Below are positions 1 to 9,325 of a stretch of 64,000 nucleotides of DNA, piece after piece (positions within the stretch are counted from its first letter, which is position 1; each line of letters begins with the position of its first letter). Source of the stretch: Betaproteobacteria bacterium (GTDB lineage: Bacteria; Pseudomonadota; Gammaproteobacteria; Burkholderiales; Usitatibacteraceae); contig JAEUMY010000017.1 in NCBI GenBank assembly GCA_016791265.1, forward strand, positions 1 through 64,000, in the 5' to 3' direction. A program made the translations under genes and the position numbers. The notes under the pieces were generated by a model that saw only the letters and a list, made by a program, of their open reading frames with translations, was not told the origin of the DNA and made no database searches.

Positions 1-3000
1 TCAGATTGCCACCCACCACGAGCGCGCCTTGCTGGGTCACATCACCCAGTGTGGTCAAAGACGCGTCACCCACCACGGACGTGGCCCCATTCAGCACCAC
101 AGCGCCTTGCGCACCCGCAAGCAGAGAACCACCCACAGTGAGGTCTCGGTTGACCGTGATGATGCCTTGCTGCGCCTGCAGTGTGGCGCTGCGATTCACG
201 GTTACCGCATCAGCCAAGGTGATGCCGTCGCGCCCCGCTAGCGTCGCCGATCCGCCAACATTCAGGGTGCTGTTGACGCTCAGAGTGGTATTCGATGTGA
301 TGCTCGCGTCATCGCCGGCGCGGATGGCGTTGTTGATCGCGACCGAACCGCCCTGGATTCGCAATGCCCCGACGCTGTCGAGCTGCCCGGCTTGCGTGTA
401 ATTGCCGCCGGCGGTGATGGTCGTGGCGCCGCCTGCAAGCACCTGTCCGTCAGCGCGCAAATCGCCACCCGCCAGGGCCGTTAGCGAGGTCCCCGAGCGT
501 AGGTCGCCTCGTGCGATCAGATTGTTGCCGGCTGTCATTCCGATGCCACCCGCACTGGACACCAGGCCCTGCGCAAGAAGATCGCGCCCCGCCGACAGTG
601 AAGCGTTTCGGCCGCTTTCGACGGTGCCATCAATGACGAGATCGCCGAACGTGGCAGACGCCATCAGATCCTGTCCGGCCGCCAACCGGCCGACCAGCGA
701 CAAGCTTCCCGTCTGCAAATCCAGCGTGCGTCGTGCGAGCACGTCTCCGGCGATCTGAGCGAGATTGCGAATGGCGAGAATCGCGTCATTGCCGGCCAAA
801 ATGCTTCCGCCAAGCGCGAGCGAGTCCGCCCGTACGAGCGCATCGGAGCCTGCACGGAGCACGCCGGACACATTGGCCTGGTTCGCCGCTTCAATGCGCG
901 CCGCAGCGGCAGACTGCACCGAGCCGTTGATGTTCACCGAATGGGCGGATCGGAGCAAGACGTCGCCAGCGGTGAGCCCACCGTTCACCTCGATGGAACG
1001 ATTGGTGGTGGTGATAGCGGCAGTGCCCAGCGCGGTGATGCCTCCGCCAATCGTGATGCCGTTCCCGGCCCCGAGTGTGAGATTGGCGTTGGTCGCGATA
1101 CGGCCAACGGTCGTGATCGCGCCGCCGGCGCTGATGTTCGCGCCGCCACCGACGAGCACGTCTCCGCCGAGGCTTACGTTGCCACCCGCCTGCAAGCCCA
1201 ATGCGCCGCCCACCGCAGACCGGCCGTTCACCAGCACGTCGCCGCCGGCCTGCACATCGGCGTTGCCTATTACGTTGGCGCCCCCGGTGATATTCGCATT
1301 GCCTGCGGCACGAATGTCGAGATCGCGGCCAACGCTGAGGTTGCCGAGGATGGAGGTGTCGGCGCCCGACTGAACGCGGAAATTGCCCTGGACGGTTGCA
1401 TCGCCGCGCAGCTCCACGCCGCCCGCCGAAATGAGTCCCGCGTTGCCCGCGACCGTCAAAGCCGCATCGAAGATGATGGGACGCGAAGAAGTCAGCAGCA
1501 AGTCGGACGCTGCGTTCATCGCACCCGCCAACGATAGCTGTCCACCCGCCTCAAATCCGATCTGCCCTTTCGCATTGATCTGACCGCCCAGCTCAATGTC
1601 ATCGCCGGCGCTCAATCTCGCATCGGATTCGAAATTCGACTGGCCGCTCAAGCTCAGATTGCGGCCAGCGACAAAATTCGCGATACCCGCCACCGTGTTG
1701 CTACCGGACAGGAGTAGATCGCGCCCAGCGCTGGCGCTGATCGTCTCCAGAAAGCGCGTTCCGCCGGTGAAATTGAGATCCGCCCCCGCTCGCAGGCTGG
1801 CGGCACGCTCCGCGACGAGAGAGCCGCTGACCAACAGGCTGCCTCCGGCATCGGCATTGAATGTGCCGGTCGCGTAGGTCTGGCCGCTCAACACCATGTC
1901 GCGACCCGCTTGCATCCGCAAGTTGCCCAAGACTGTCGTGCTGCCCGAGGTCCGCAGCTCACCACCCGCGTTCAACGCCATGGCCGCGCCCGACTCAAGC
2001 TTTCCGGAGTAAGCGAGATCGCCCTTCGCGTTCAGCGTGACGTCCTTGTACGCGGTGGCGTCGGCGCCGACGATGTCTCCGCCGGCGTCGATTTTCAACC
2101 TGTCGGACGCGAAGGCCTGTTTGATGCGCACATCACCGGTTGCGCTGACGATCAGGTCGCCAGCGGTCGCAGCCATCGAAGCGTCGCTTCGCACGCCTGC
2201 GCCGTTGCCGTTCACGATGAGGCTGATGCGGCCCGCGCTGATCGTGCCTAAGCTTGTCGCGTCGATGGCAAACCCGGCAGGTTGACCGTTTTGGGCGACG
2301 CCGGTCACGGTGGGCCTGTCCGCATTGATGGTCTGCCGACCTGCGAATAAGTTGAGCTGATCGCCGCCGTGGAGCGCGGCATCCAGCTTCACTTGTTCGC
2401 CGAAGACGTCGACGCGACCACGCGTGGCTTCCAGGCCAGCCCCTTGAAATTCAACCTTGCCGCCATCGATCTGGTATTGCAGCGTTAACGCGTTATCGAA
2501 CGCCGTGGCGTTACTCTGCTGATCCAGGAACGCGATCCGACCGGTGGTGAGGGTCAGGAAGGGAATGTTGTTGATCGCGCATCCATTGCAGAGAATTCCA
2601 TTGGGATTCGCGATCACCACGTTCGCGGAACCGCCGAAGACTTCAAGCGCTCCCATCAATTGCGACAGGCGCGCCGAAGTCACCTCATTGACGATGGTTC
2701 GCGCGGTCTGGCCTTGCAAGTTTGGATTGGCCTGCACGGTGCCACCGAGCAGCGAGCCGCCTTGAATCAGGCTGTTGTTCAGGATGAGGCCAATGAGATC
2801 GATGTCGAATGCGGAATACTGGTTGTACGACAGCCCCTGTGCGTTGGGCCGCGTGATATTCACAACCGGAACACCGCCGGATGAGGTGGACACACCCGGC
2901 CGGAATTGGATGGGCGCGCGCGGGTCTGCGATCGGAGAGGCGTACGCCATCCCGGTGAAGACGCCAAGACTGGATTCCGAGAACAAGAGTACGGCAAGCA

Positions 3001-3160
3001 ACACGAAGGAAATCACGCGCTGCCACACGGGACGCGGTTCCGCCATCGGGGCGGCTTGCGCAGCGCGCCGATTCAGACCTCGAAAGGCCGGTCCTTGACC
3101 CTGCGAGGGCCGGTATTGCGAGCGGAGGGATGGGTGCGTCGTGTTGTTCATGTTGTTCAT
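1..3160 (-). CDS. Large filamentous haemagglutinin-type exoprotein (TpsA), 3' end outside window
   Basis: This is an open frame of 1053 codons that runs off the left edge, so the C-terminus is missing. The start is the first ATG of the MNNMNNTT N-terminus; a second ATG lies three codons in. An unusually long leader (about 65 residues, hydrophobic core VISFVLLAVLLF) precedes the two-partner-secretion domain, which shows the diagnostic motifs IVNEVTS, ANPNGI and CNGC around residues 155-190. The rest is a beta-helix of roughly 20-residue Gly/Asp/Asn-rich repeats of the type AGGDLxxxG. The family is secreted across the outer membrane by a TpsB partner, here encoded two genes upstream, and acts in adhesion, biofilm or contact-dependent inhibition. 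The C-terminus that would decide between these is not visible. Confidence 0.93.
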   Translation of the reverse strand, partial: MNNMNNTTHPSLRSQYRPSQGQGPAFRGLNRRAAQAAPMAEPRPVWQRVISFVLLAVLLFSESSLGVFTGMAYASPIADPRAPIQFRPGVSTSSGGVPVVNITRPNAQGLSYNQYSAFDIDLIGLILNNSLIQGGSLLGGTVQANPNLQGQTARTIVNEVTSARLSQLMGALEVFGGSANVVIANPNGILCNGCAINNIPFLTLTTGRIAFLDQQSNATAFDNALTLQYQIDGGKVEFQGAGLEATRGRVDVFGEQVKLDAALHGGDQLNLFAGRQTINADRPTVTGVAQNGQPAGFAIDATSLGTISAGRISLIVNGNGAGVRSDASMAATAGDLIVSATGDVRIKQAFASDRLKIDAGGDIVGADATAYKDVTLNAKGDLAYSGKLESGAAMALNAGGELRTSGSTTVLGNLRMQAGRDMVLSGQTYATGTFNADAGGSLLVSGSLVAERAASLRAGADLNFTGGTRFLETISASAGRDLLLSGSNTVAGIANFVAGRNLSLSGQSNFESDARLSAGDDIELGGQINAKGQIGFEAGGQLSLAGAMNAASDLLLTSSRPIIFDAALTVAGNAGLISAGGVELRGDATVQGNFRVQSGADTSILGNLSVGRDLDIRAAGNANITGGANVIGNADVQAGGDVLVNGRSAVGGALGLQAGGNVSLGGDVLVGGGANISAGGAITTVGRIATNANLTLGAGNGITIGGGITALGTAAITTTNRSIEVNGGLTAGDVLLRSAHSVNINGSVQSAAAARIEAANQANVSGVLRAGSDALVRADSLALGGSILAGNDAILAIRNLAQIAGDVLARRTLDLQTGSLSLVGRLAAGQDLMASATFGDLVIDGTVESGRNASLSAGRDLLAQGLVSSAGGIGMTAGNNLIARGDLRSGTSLTALAGGDLRADGQVLAGGATTITAGGNYTQAGQLDSVGALRIQGGSVAINNAIRAGDDASITSNTTLSVNSTLNVGGSATLAGRDGITLADAVTVNRSATLQAQQGIITVNRDLTVGGSLLAGAQGAVVLNGATSVVGDASLTTLGDVTQQGALVVGGNL

Positions 3161-3216
3161 TCCCAATGAGGGACGGCGGCAGTGATTTGCCTGGAAACCA
3201 GCTATGAGTGACTCGT

Positions 3217-4074
3217 TTACTTTTCGGCGACGCGATCGATGCGCGCGGCGCCCACGATCTTGGTGACCAGAGTGGCAGCGGCCTGCTCCGTGCGTTGGCG
3301 TTCCAACAGCGTGCGAATTCCGGCTTTGGCCTGGTCGTAGGCGGGAATCACTGTCGGCCGAATGGCGTCCAGTTTCAGGACGTGCCATGCCCCATTTGCG
3401 AACACCGGCGCCGCCGCGACCAGCCCAGGCTGCAATTTGCTGACGGCGTCCGCCAACGCGAAGGGAAGATGCTGTGTCTTGCCTTGCTGCACGGGCACCG
3501 GGAAGGATATCCACTCCATTTCGCCGCCTTGCTGCGCACGAGCATCCTGGGAGTGCTGCTTGGCGAGCGCCTCGAATTGCTTCGGCTCGCTCTGGGCCAT
3601 GGCGATGATTCGCTGAGCCGTAGCCTGATCACTTAAAACGATGCTGCGTGCCTTGTACTCCATGGCGCCAAGTGACGCGACAATCTGCTGGTAGCGCTGG
3701 CGAACTTCGTCTTCAGTCACCGCGGCTTGACGCAGTTCACGAGCTATCAGCATCTGCACCATCGCGGCATCACCCGCGTCTCGGCGCGCCTGCTCCACGT
3801 CAGGATGCCGGTCCAGCCCTTGACGCCGAGCTTCCTGACGCAACGCCTCGCGGGCAATCAATTCGCTCTCCACCATCTCGCGGGTCGCGGCGTTGTTGGG
3901 TAATCCCGCTTCGAGTGCTCGTTTCACACCTTGCTCGACCAGTGCCGCTTCAATCGGCATGCCATTGACCCGTAACGAGGGAGATTTCGAGGCAGCGCTT
4001 TGCGCGATGGTTTCAACAGACATCATGATCAGGAAGAGGCCTAGGGCGGCGTGAGAAAAAGGACGAGAAGTCAT
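3217..4074 (-). CDS. Parvulin-type peptidyl-prolyl isomerase, secretion chaperone
   Basis: A 285-residue periplasmic protein with an N-terminal signal peptide (MTSRPFSHAALGLFLIMM, then TIAQS), a helical SurA/PpiC-like N-terminal region and a degenerate parvulin domain at about residues 138-235 (KARSIVL, EALAKQHSQD, GGEMEW, FANGAWHVLKLD). It sits between the TpsB transporter gene (14 bp away) and the large TpsA gene (56 bp away). In Bordetella the parvulin-like chaperone Par27 helps keep FHA export-competent in the periplasm. By position I infer the same job here, although general outer-membrane chaperoning cannot be excluded. The loop HSQDARAQQGGE is the usual parvulin signature. Confidence 0.85.
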   Translation of the reverse strand: MTSRPFSHAALGLFLIMMSVETIAQSAASKSPSLRVNGMPIEAALVEQGVKRALEAGLPNNAATREMVESELIAREALRQEARRQGLDRHPDVEQARRDAGDAAMVQMLIARELRQAAVTEDEVRQRYQQIVASLGAMEYKARSIVLSDQATAQRIIAMAQSEPKQFEALAKQHSQDARAQQGGEMEWISFPVPVQQGKTQHLPFALADAVSKLQPGLVAAAPVFANGAWHVLKLDAIRPTVIPAYDQAKAGIRTLLERQRTEQAAATLVTKIVGAARIDRVAEK

Positions 4075-4088
4075 TGCAAGTACCTCGC

Positions 4089-5747
4089 TTACAAACGAAA
4101 GTTTAGAGATGCGGCCAGCACGCTTGCCTTGGCGATGCCGGGGCTCGCGGCGATGCCGCGGGCGAAGGACAGCTCGGCCGTCATGGAGCGCGATTGCGCG
4201 CGAGCGCCGATAGCCACGCCAGCCAAACCTCGAAATCGGCTTTCGAAGACCTGGCGCGCACCGCCGGCATCAGCAGCCACGTAGACTTCGCCGCTGCCCC
4301 AGTCCCGCAAACTCTGCGGCGCAAAGCGGCGTGACAGCTCATTACGCGAGAAAAGTCCCTGATCGCCAACAATGGTCGAATCAGCAAAGCCTCGCACTGA
4401 AGCGAGCCCGCCCACATAGATCTGGTCAGCACCAAAAAGCGCGCGGCTTGAATACTGAAACTGGACGGTGTGGCGCGACAGCAGCGCTTGCCCCCATTGA
4501 CGCTGCAACGTGAGGAATCCTTCCAGCTTGTTGAATTGCGCATGCGCTGTTTCTGGGTCGATGCCGGCAGGGTCAGTCGTGGCCCGGCGTATTTTGGTGC
4601 CGCGAACCCATCCTAGCTCGGCGACTAGGTTGCCGGCATCGAATCGGCGCGTGCGCGAGCCGGACAAGCGGACATTAGTCAGTCGCTGCGGGATCAAGGA
4701 GACGTCGTCGATAATGCGGCGAGAGTGGCGATGCACCAGCGAGAGATCGACAGCGGTCTTGCCTCTGCTGTCGCGACCTATGACGCGGTTGAGACCCACG
4801 GTCTGGGTCCTAGAGTCGCCAAATAGCAAAGCGAAGTCACCCACGGGACTCTGGTACTCGGAGTAGGCAGCCGAATAGCTCAGCGTCGAAAATCCCAATG
4901 GCACGGAAGCGGCGAACAACACGGCATTGGTCTCGCGGCTTCCCGAGTAGGTGAGGCTGGTGCTCTCCTGCAAGCCCGTGAGGTTTTCCAGCTCCAACGT
5001 GGCGCGCAGCCGATTCTGGCCGGAGGCGGGCTGGCCAAAATTGTCCACGCCACCGCTGACCGTCCAGGACTTGGACGGGCGGTTCGACACCTCGATCACA
5101 CTGCCACCCGGTCGCTCACCCGCGACGATCTGCAGCTCTGCGCGGTTTCGGCTCAGGCGGTTCAATTGTTCCAGACCCTGTTCCAACCGCCAAAGTGAGA
5201 GTCTTTCACCTGGCGCGAATGGAAGCGCCCAGCCTGTCCTGCTTGCGCGATCTTTCTCTCGGTAGTCGATGCGCTCGATGAAGCCTTCGACCACCGTAAT
5301 CTCCAATTCGCGTTCAGACAGGCTCTGTGGACCCAAGTAGACACGAGTGGTGATGAAGCCTTCATCAAAGTACAACTTCGTCAACCGGCGCAGAAGCGCG
5401 TTGATGCGGTTGGTGCCCAGCTCGATGCTCTGGAAAGGCGCTACCGTCTGGGCCAGCGCCTTGGGCTTTAGGAGTGTATTGCCCGTGACGCGAATTCGGT
5501 CGATGGGAAACGTCGGGCCGGTTTCGGCGATTTTGGCCGGTGGTAGTCGATCAATGTCCTCGCCTGCCGCAACGCCACCGATCGTGGGGCGTTCCTTTGA
5601 TTGCGCATCGCGCTGACGCTCGCGTTGCTCGCGCAAGAGCCGTTCAATCGGGTCTTCGACCGGCCTGACCTGAGCGCTCGTCATCATGCTTGCCGAGAGT
5701 TGCGACGCCAGGATGCAATGCCAAACGAAACGCCCCGCATGCCGCAT
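4089..5747 (-). CDS. FhaC/ShlB-type two-partner secretion transporter (TpsB)
   Basis: An outer-membrane pore of the Omp85/TpsB family that exports TpsA proteins. I place the start at the ATG giving MRHAGRFVWH, 552 residues, because it lies 2 bp after the stop of the upstream exoprotein gene and begins a signal peptide; the frame is open further upstream. Visible parts are a signal peptide ending near SAQV, a POTRA domain at about residues 80-155 (FPIDRIRVTGNTLL to VEGFIERIDY), a 16-strand barrel and the signature VRGFADSTIVGDQG of motif 3/L6. The chain ends in alternating hydrophobics, SLNFRL, as expected for barrel assembly. It probably serves both exoproteins that flank it. Confidence 0.93.
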   Translation of the reverse strand: MRHAGRFVWHCILASQLSASMMTSAQVRPVEDPIERLLREQRERQRDAQSKERPTIGGVAAGEDIDRLPPAKIAETGPTFPIDRIRVTGNTLLKPKALAQTVAPFQSIELGTNRINALLRRLTKLYFDEGFITTRVYLGPQSLSERELEITVVEGFIERIDYREKDRASRTGWALPFAPGERLSLWRLEQGLEQLNRLSRNRAELQIVAGERPGGSVIEVSNRPSKSWTVSGGVDNFGQPASGQNRLRATLELENLTGLQESTSLTYSGSRETNAVLFAASVPLGFSTLSYSAAYSEYQSPVGDFALLFGDSRTQTVGLNRVIGRDSRGKTAVDLSLVHRHSRRIIDDVSLIPQRLTNVRLSGSRTRRFDAGNLVAELGWVRGTKIRRATTDPAGIDPETAHAQFNKLEGFLTLQRQWGQALLSRHTVQFQYSSRALFGADQIYVGGLASVRGFADSTIVGDQGLFSRNELSRRFAPQSLRDWGSGEVYVAADAGGARQVFESRFRGLAGVAIGARAQSRSMTAELSFARGIAASPGIAKASVLAASLNFRL

Positions 5748-5749
5748 GA

Positions 5750-8149
5750 TCAGCCGCCACGCCTGAAGAGCACGCCGAGACTGGGCGAGCGGAAGTCTGA
5801 GACGCGCGGCGGCCGCACCACGTCCTTGCGGCCGCTGATGGTGACGCCATCCATCGCAATGAGATCCCCCCCATCCAATTCGACATTGCCCTCCACGCTG
5901 ATGGAGCTCTTTGCCGAACGAAACACGCCGCCGACATCGTACGCATGCAGCGTCGCCCAGTTTGAACCTGCCTTGTGGGCCAGCCCGCGGAACAGGCCCA
6001 GCGCCGCGATGGCTTCGAGACTGGTCGCGCGCACGTGCGGAGCCTGCAGACGAATGTGCTCCAGCGCGATCACGCTGCCTCCGATGTTGTCGAGTGTCGT
6101 TCCGGCTTGGATGCGCACGTCGCGGCTCGCATTGATCGCCCCGCCAATGACCGAAACGCCGCCACTGACGCTTGACCGGCAAAAGATTAGGCAGCGACGA
6201 GTCAACTCCGCCTGCCCGACACGCAGCGCCTCATTGAAGAAGGCGTCGCGCGCTTGAATGTCGATGGATCCATTGTTGGCATTGATTTCTCCGCCACGAT
6301 TCAGAACGGAGCGAGCCTTGATGCTGATGTCGCCGTCAGCCACCAGGTAGCCCAACTCGCCCGGCAGGAGCAAAGACCCGTGGTCCACGGAACGCGACTC
6401 ACTGCGGCGACGCAGAAAGCCGTAAGCACTCGTCGTGCTGCTGCTATGGCTCTCGCCGGCACCCGGGCCTTCTTTGAGCGCTTCGTTCGCGAAAGCGCCG
6501 CCGACCTCAAGGGAAAGCGAGCGATTCGAAATAATGCGGGCACTCATGTTGTGGGCGTCGCCGCCAACACGCAAGCTCACCGAACCCGCCTCGCCGAAGA
6601 TGATTCCGAGTTGCTCTCTCGAAACGGATTTGTGATGAAAGCTGCCGCCTACGTCGAGCAACACCGCATGGTCCCCCAGGCTTGTGTGGCGCTCTGAGGA
6701 GGGCTTCGAGAGCGCGTCTTCCAACAGTTTGGATCCACCCTGAATTAGCGCGCCGCTGCTGAACCAGTCGCCACCAATCCTTGCGACCATCCCGCCGTCC
6801 AACGCCACGAGCTTTGATTGAAAGCTGCTGCCTCTGCTTGAAACGATTTCGAGCGAGCCGTCAGTCTCCAGGAGAACGTTGCTGCGCGCCAGAACCTCGG
6901 TGTCAAGTAAACTCATGCCTCCCGCGAAATTTGCGTTCACACTGCCGCCATTGCTGCGAATCGACGTGAACGCGACAGCGTCTTTGTTGGTGTCATCGCT
7001 CGATGTCGTCAGGGACTTGCCCTTGAGCCGAACGCCCGCACCACCTTGCATTGAGACCCCGATCAGGGATACGACCTCGGTGGCAGTGACGTCGAGAATT
7101 CCGAACTTTGAATCCACAGACGCACCTTGAATCGCGACGTCAGTCGCGATGAGGCGAATCGAATTGTCGCCGACAAGACTCGACTGCGTTCCAGACTCTC
7201 CCGCGCCAATAATGATCCGGTCACCTTGCAGCACCGTCACACCGCTCGCATTAGCGGCGCCGCCACGAATTTCGATCAACCCGTCAGCCAGCACGGTGAA
7301 GTCCCCAGCGGTCGCTCGAACGGCACCCGCGTGACGCACACCCGCCCCCTTGTCGGTAACGATGACATCAATTCGTCCAGAAGTGAGGCTACCCAGTCCA
7401 GTGATATCAACTGCGACACGCGATGAGGCCGCTGCCGCGCCGCGCGGCTGACTGAAATAGCCCCACTGAGACTGGTCGTCCACAGCGCTGATGGCAGAGT
7501 CATACTGCACATTCACATCTCCCACGACGACCTTGGTGCGCGCATTGGGCGATGTGTAGGTATTGTTGACGTGGCCTGAGATGCGCAGATTTTTTGCGAT
7601 CAAATCGAGGTTATTAAACGCTCCAACCAGGCCTTGAGGCCCAACTTCGATGCTGCCTCCGCGGACTTCAATGAGAGGATCAATCTGGGTGATTCCAACA
7701 CCGGTCTGATACTCGATCAGGGAAGCTTTCCCCGTCGCAAGGGAAACGCTTCCCACGTTCACGAAGCGTGCGCCGTTCACGCTAATCCCATTGGGGTTGG
7801 CCAAGACGAAGTTGGCGCGGGCGCCGTCAATCGCGATCTCACCCAAGATTCGGCTCGCGCTGGTGCCCGTGACCTCATTGACGATCAAGCGTGCGCCGAC
7901 AGAGTTATCAAACGTTGCGCCCGCTATGCCCACTCCGAATTCGTGATAAGTGTTGTGGCTAACCCGCGCATTGCTGCGCGGGGCCGCTATTGTCACGACC
8001 TGCCTACCCGTTCCGGACGTAGTCGTTGATGTCAATGTGCGGCCATCGGGAGTGATAGTTTGAGCCGATGCAATACCAATGCAATACCACATGCAAATGG
8101 CGAGAGGTACCACCCGGTTTGGACAAAAGAAAACTCTGCGCGGCCGCAT
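5750..8149 (-). CDS. Smaller filamentous haemagglutinin-type exoprotein (TpsA)
   Basis: A 799-residue secreted protein and first gene of the secretion operon. A signal peptide ends at about residue 29 (CIGIASAQ), followed by a TPS domain with TFDNSVGARLIVNEVTG and ANPNGISVNGARFVN, the export recognition region for the TpsB pore. Unlike the large paralogue at the window edge, its motif is ISVNG rather than CNGC. The remainder is a short beta-helix of Gly-rich repeats and ends abruptly with LGVLFRRGG, with no recognisable toxin or adhesin module. It is much shorter than typical FHA (over 2000 residues), so it may be a secreted inhibitor, a decoy or a truncated copy. Its stop is 2 bp from the transporter start. 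Confidence 0.9.
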   Translation of the reverse strand: MRPRRVFFCPNRVVPLAICMWYCIGIASAQTITPDGRTLTSTTTSGTGRQVVTIAAPRSNARVSHNTYHEFGVGIAGATFDNSVGARLIVNEVTGTSASRILGEIAIDGARANFVLANPNGISVNGARFVNVGSVSLATGKASLIEYQTGVGITQIDPLIEVRGGSIEVGPQGLVGAFNNLDLIAKNLRISGHVNNTYTSPNARTKVVVGDVNVQYDSAISAVDDQSQWGYFSQPRGAAAASSRVAVDITGLGSLTSGRIDVIVTDKGAGVRHAGAVRATAGDFTVLADGLIEIRGGAANASGVTVLQGDRIIIGAGESGTQSSLVGDNSIRLIATDVAIQGASVDSKFGILDVTATEVVSLIGVSMQGGAGVRLKGKSLTTSSDDTNKDAVAFTSIRSNGGSVNANFAGGMSLLDTEVLARSNVLLETDGSLEIVSSRGSSFQSKLVALDGGMVARIGGDWFSSGALIQGGSKLLEDALSKPSSERHTSLGDHAVLLDVGGSFHHKSVSREQLGIIFGEAGSVSLRVGGDAHNMSARIISNRSLSLEVGGAFANEALKEGPGAGESHSSSTTSAYGFLRRRSESRSVDHGSLLLPGELGYLVADGDISIKARSVLNRGGEINANNGSIDIQARDAFFNEALRVGQAELTRRCLIFCRSSVSGGVSVIGGAINASRDVRIQAGTTLDNIGGSVIALEHIRLQAPHVRATSLEAIAALGLFRGLAHKAGSNWATLHAYDVGGVFRSAKSSISVEGNVELDGGDLIAMDGVTISGRKDVVRPPRVSDFRSPSLGVLFRRGG

Positions 8150-8687
8150 CTTGGAGCCTTGCCTTAGATATTTAGAATTGAATTGTTGTCACGCCACTCT
8201 GAACGAATGACGCGAAATGGCCTGGGAGCAGGCTCTTGGTTCTCTGCTTGTTGCGAAGCTTACTAGACTTTGTTGACTCTAGTCAACAAATGGCACAGCC
8301 AACGCTAATCACCTGTGACTGACTTGGCAATCTCAGTGCCAGAATGAACCCGCGCCGGCACGTGACGTGCGACTGGTGACGAGCTACCAGTAAGCAGCCG
8401 GCATAGCTGCACCCGCACCACCGTTGCCAAGTCTGACCTGCGCACTTGGTCTGATTCAAGCGTGGGTCGGAGAAGTCCACCACTTCCAGAACATGAACAA
8501 ATTCGCTGACTTCGCATGCACCACAAGCGTCAGGCTGGACGTTCCCGAGAACGCCCGCACGTATCACTCGTTGCCGACGCCTCGCCTAAGGCACTAGGGC
8601 AGATTCAACTCGAACGCGCGACAGCTTACAAGGCAGGTTGGGTGGCAAGATGCATGCCTGCATCGCGCTACTTCAACCGCCAAGTCA
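8150..8687. other. Gene-poor junction between the secretion operon and IS30 relic
   Basis: About 540 bp with no convincing protein. The left part (8150-8290) is AT-richer than the surroundings and should hold the promoter of the minus-strand secretion operon, with a weak AAGG ribosome site just before its ATG. The middle (about 8292-8680) contains only short, interrupted frames in all phases and looks like decayed mobile DNA leading into the transposase relic. Confidence 0.5.
8269..8290. promoter_or_regulatory. 22-bp inverted repeat, candidate operator of the secretion operon
   Basis: Perfect 10-bp arms TTTGTTGACT and AGTCAACAAA are separated by only CT. This close-packed symmetry, without a T-run, fits a dimeric DNA-binding protein rather than a terminator. 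It lies 120 bp upstream of the first secretion gene, and on the minus strand it contains TTGACT followed 15 bp later by TAGTAA, a possible -35/-10 pair that a bound repressor would cover. Confidence 0.45.
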
Positions 8688-9262
8688 ATGAGAGTCGCAA
8701 TGGTCTACACGCATCTCACCGAGGTCGAACGGGATTGGGGAACCTCTGTCTTTTTTGCGCGGCCAGATTGTGGGCCGTGTCGGCATGGCGCGTCGTCCCG
8801 CTATCGCCGATGAAAGCAGGCGCTGTGGCGATAACCGGATTAGCACCGTCGTCGGCAGCGACCGCAAATGTCCATTGCTCACGATGGTCGACCGATGCAG
8901 CAATCTGATGCTGATCGCCAAGGTGGTCTCCAAGGCCGCCACGGGCAGTGCTGATGCCTTGTTCGCGCTTTGCAGAGCGTGGGCCGGAAGGTGCATGCCA
9001 TCACCTCGGACAACGGCAAGGAATTCGCCGCTCACCAGCGTGCGTCCAAAGCGCTTGGATCGAAGTTTCCTTTTGCCAGGTCTATGAATCCTGGGAACGC
9101 GGCACCAACGAGAGCAGCACTGGGCTGCGGAGGCAGTACTTCCCAATGGTTGGGACTTCTCCACCACCACTCAAGAGGAGATTGACTTTGCCGTCTGGGA
9201 GATCAATCGCCCACCGCCCAAAATCACTCGGAATCATAACCCCGGATGACGTAATCTTCGCT
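8688..9262 (+). pseudogene. Decayed IS30-family transposase
   Basis: Fragments in three frames line up with one IS30-type transposase. They begin with YTHLTEVERD from the N-terminal region (8703 on), jump to IVGRVGMARRPAIADESRRCGD (about 8765), then DRCSNLMLIAKVVSKAA, then ITSDNGKEFAAHQ of the DDE catalytic core (about 8998), then YESWERGTNESSTGLRRQYFP (about 9084) and IAHRPKSLGIITPDDVIFAG at the end. The helix-turn-helix region after YTHLT is deleted and several frameshifts break the rest, so no functional protein is possible. The element marks past insertion next to the secretion locus. I could not see clear terminal inverted repeats. Confidence 0.8.
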
Positions 9263-9325
9263 GGACCAACCAACCTTCGCACTTTGAAGTTGAATCCGCC
9301 ATAACCACAGATCTCGGAAAGGGCC

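Noticed and set aside
765..1537. Overlapping plus-strand frames in the first 1.5 kb
   Set aside because: They oppose the open minus-strand haemagglutinin frame, whose repeats are regular and convincing.
5748..6182. 145-codon N-terminal extension of the TpsB transporter
   Set aside because: Arg-rich, no homology, and lies antisense in frame to the coding region of the upstream exoprotein; the ATG at 5747 begins a signal peptide.
8283..8567. 94-codon minus-strand frame upstream of the secretion operon
   Set aside because: No signal, no motif, no ribosome site, irregular composition; it probably lies in decayed mobile DNA.
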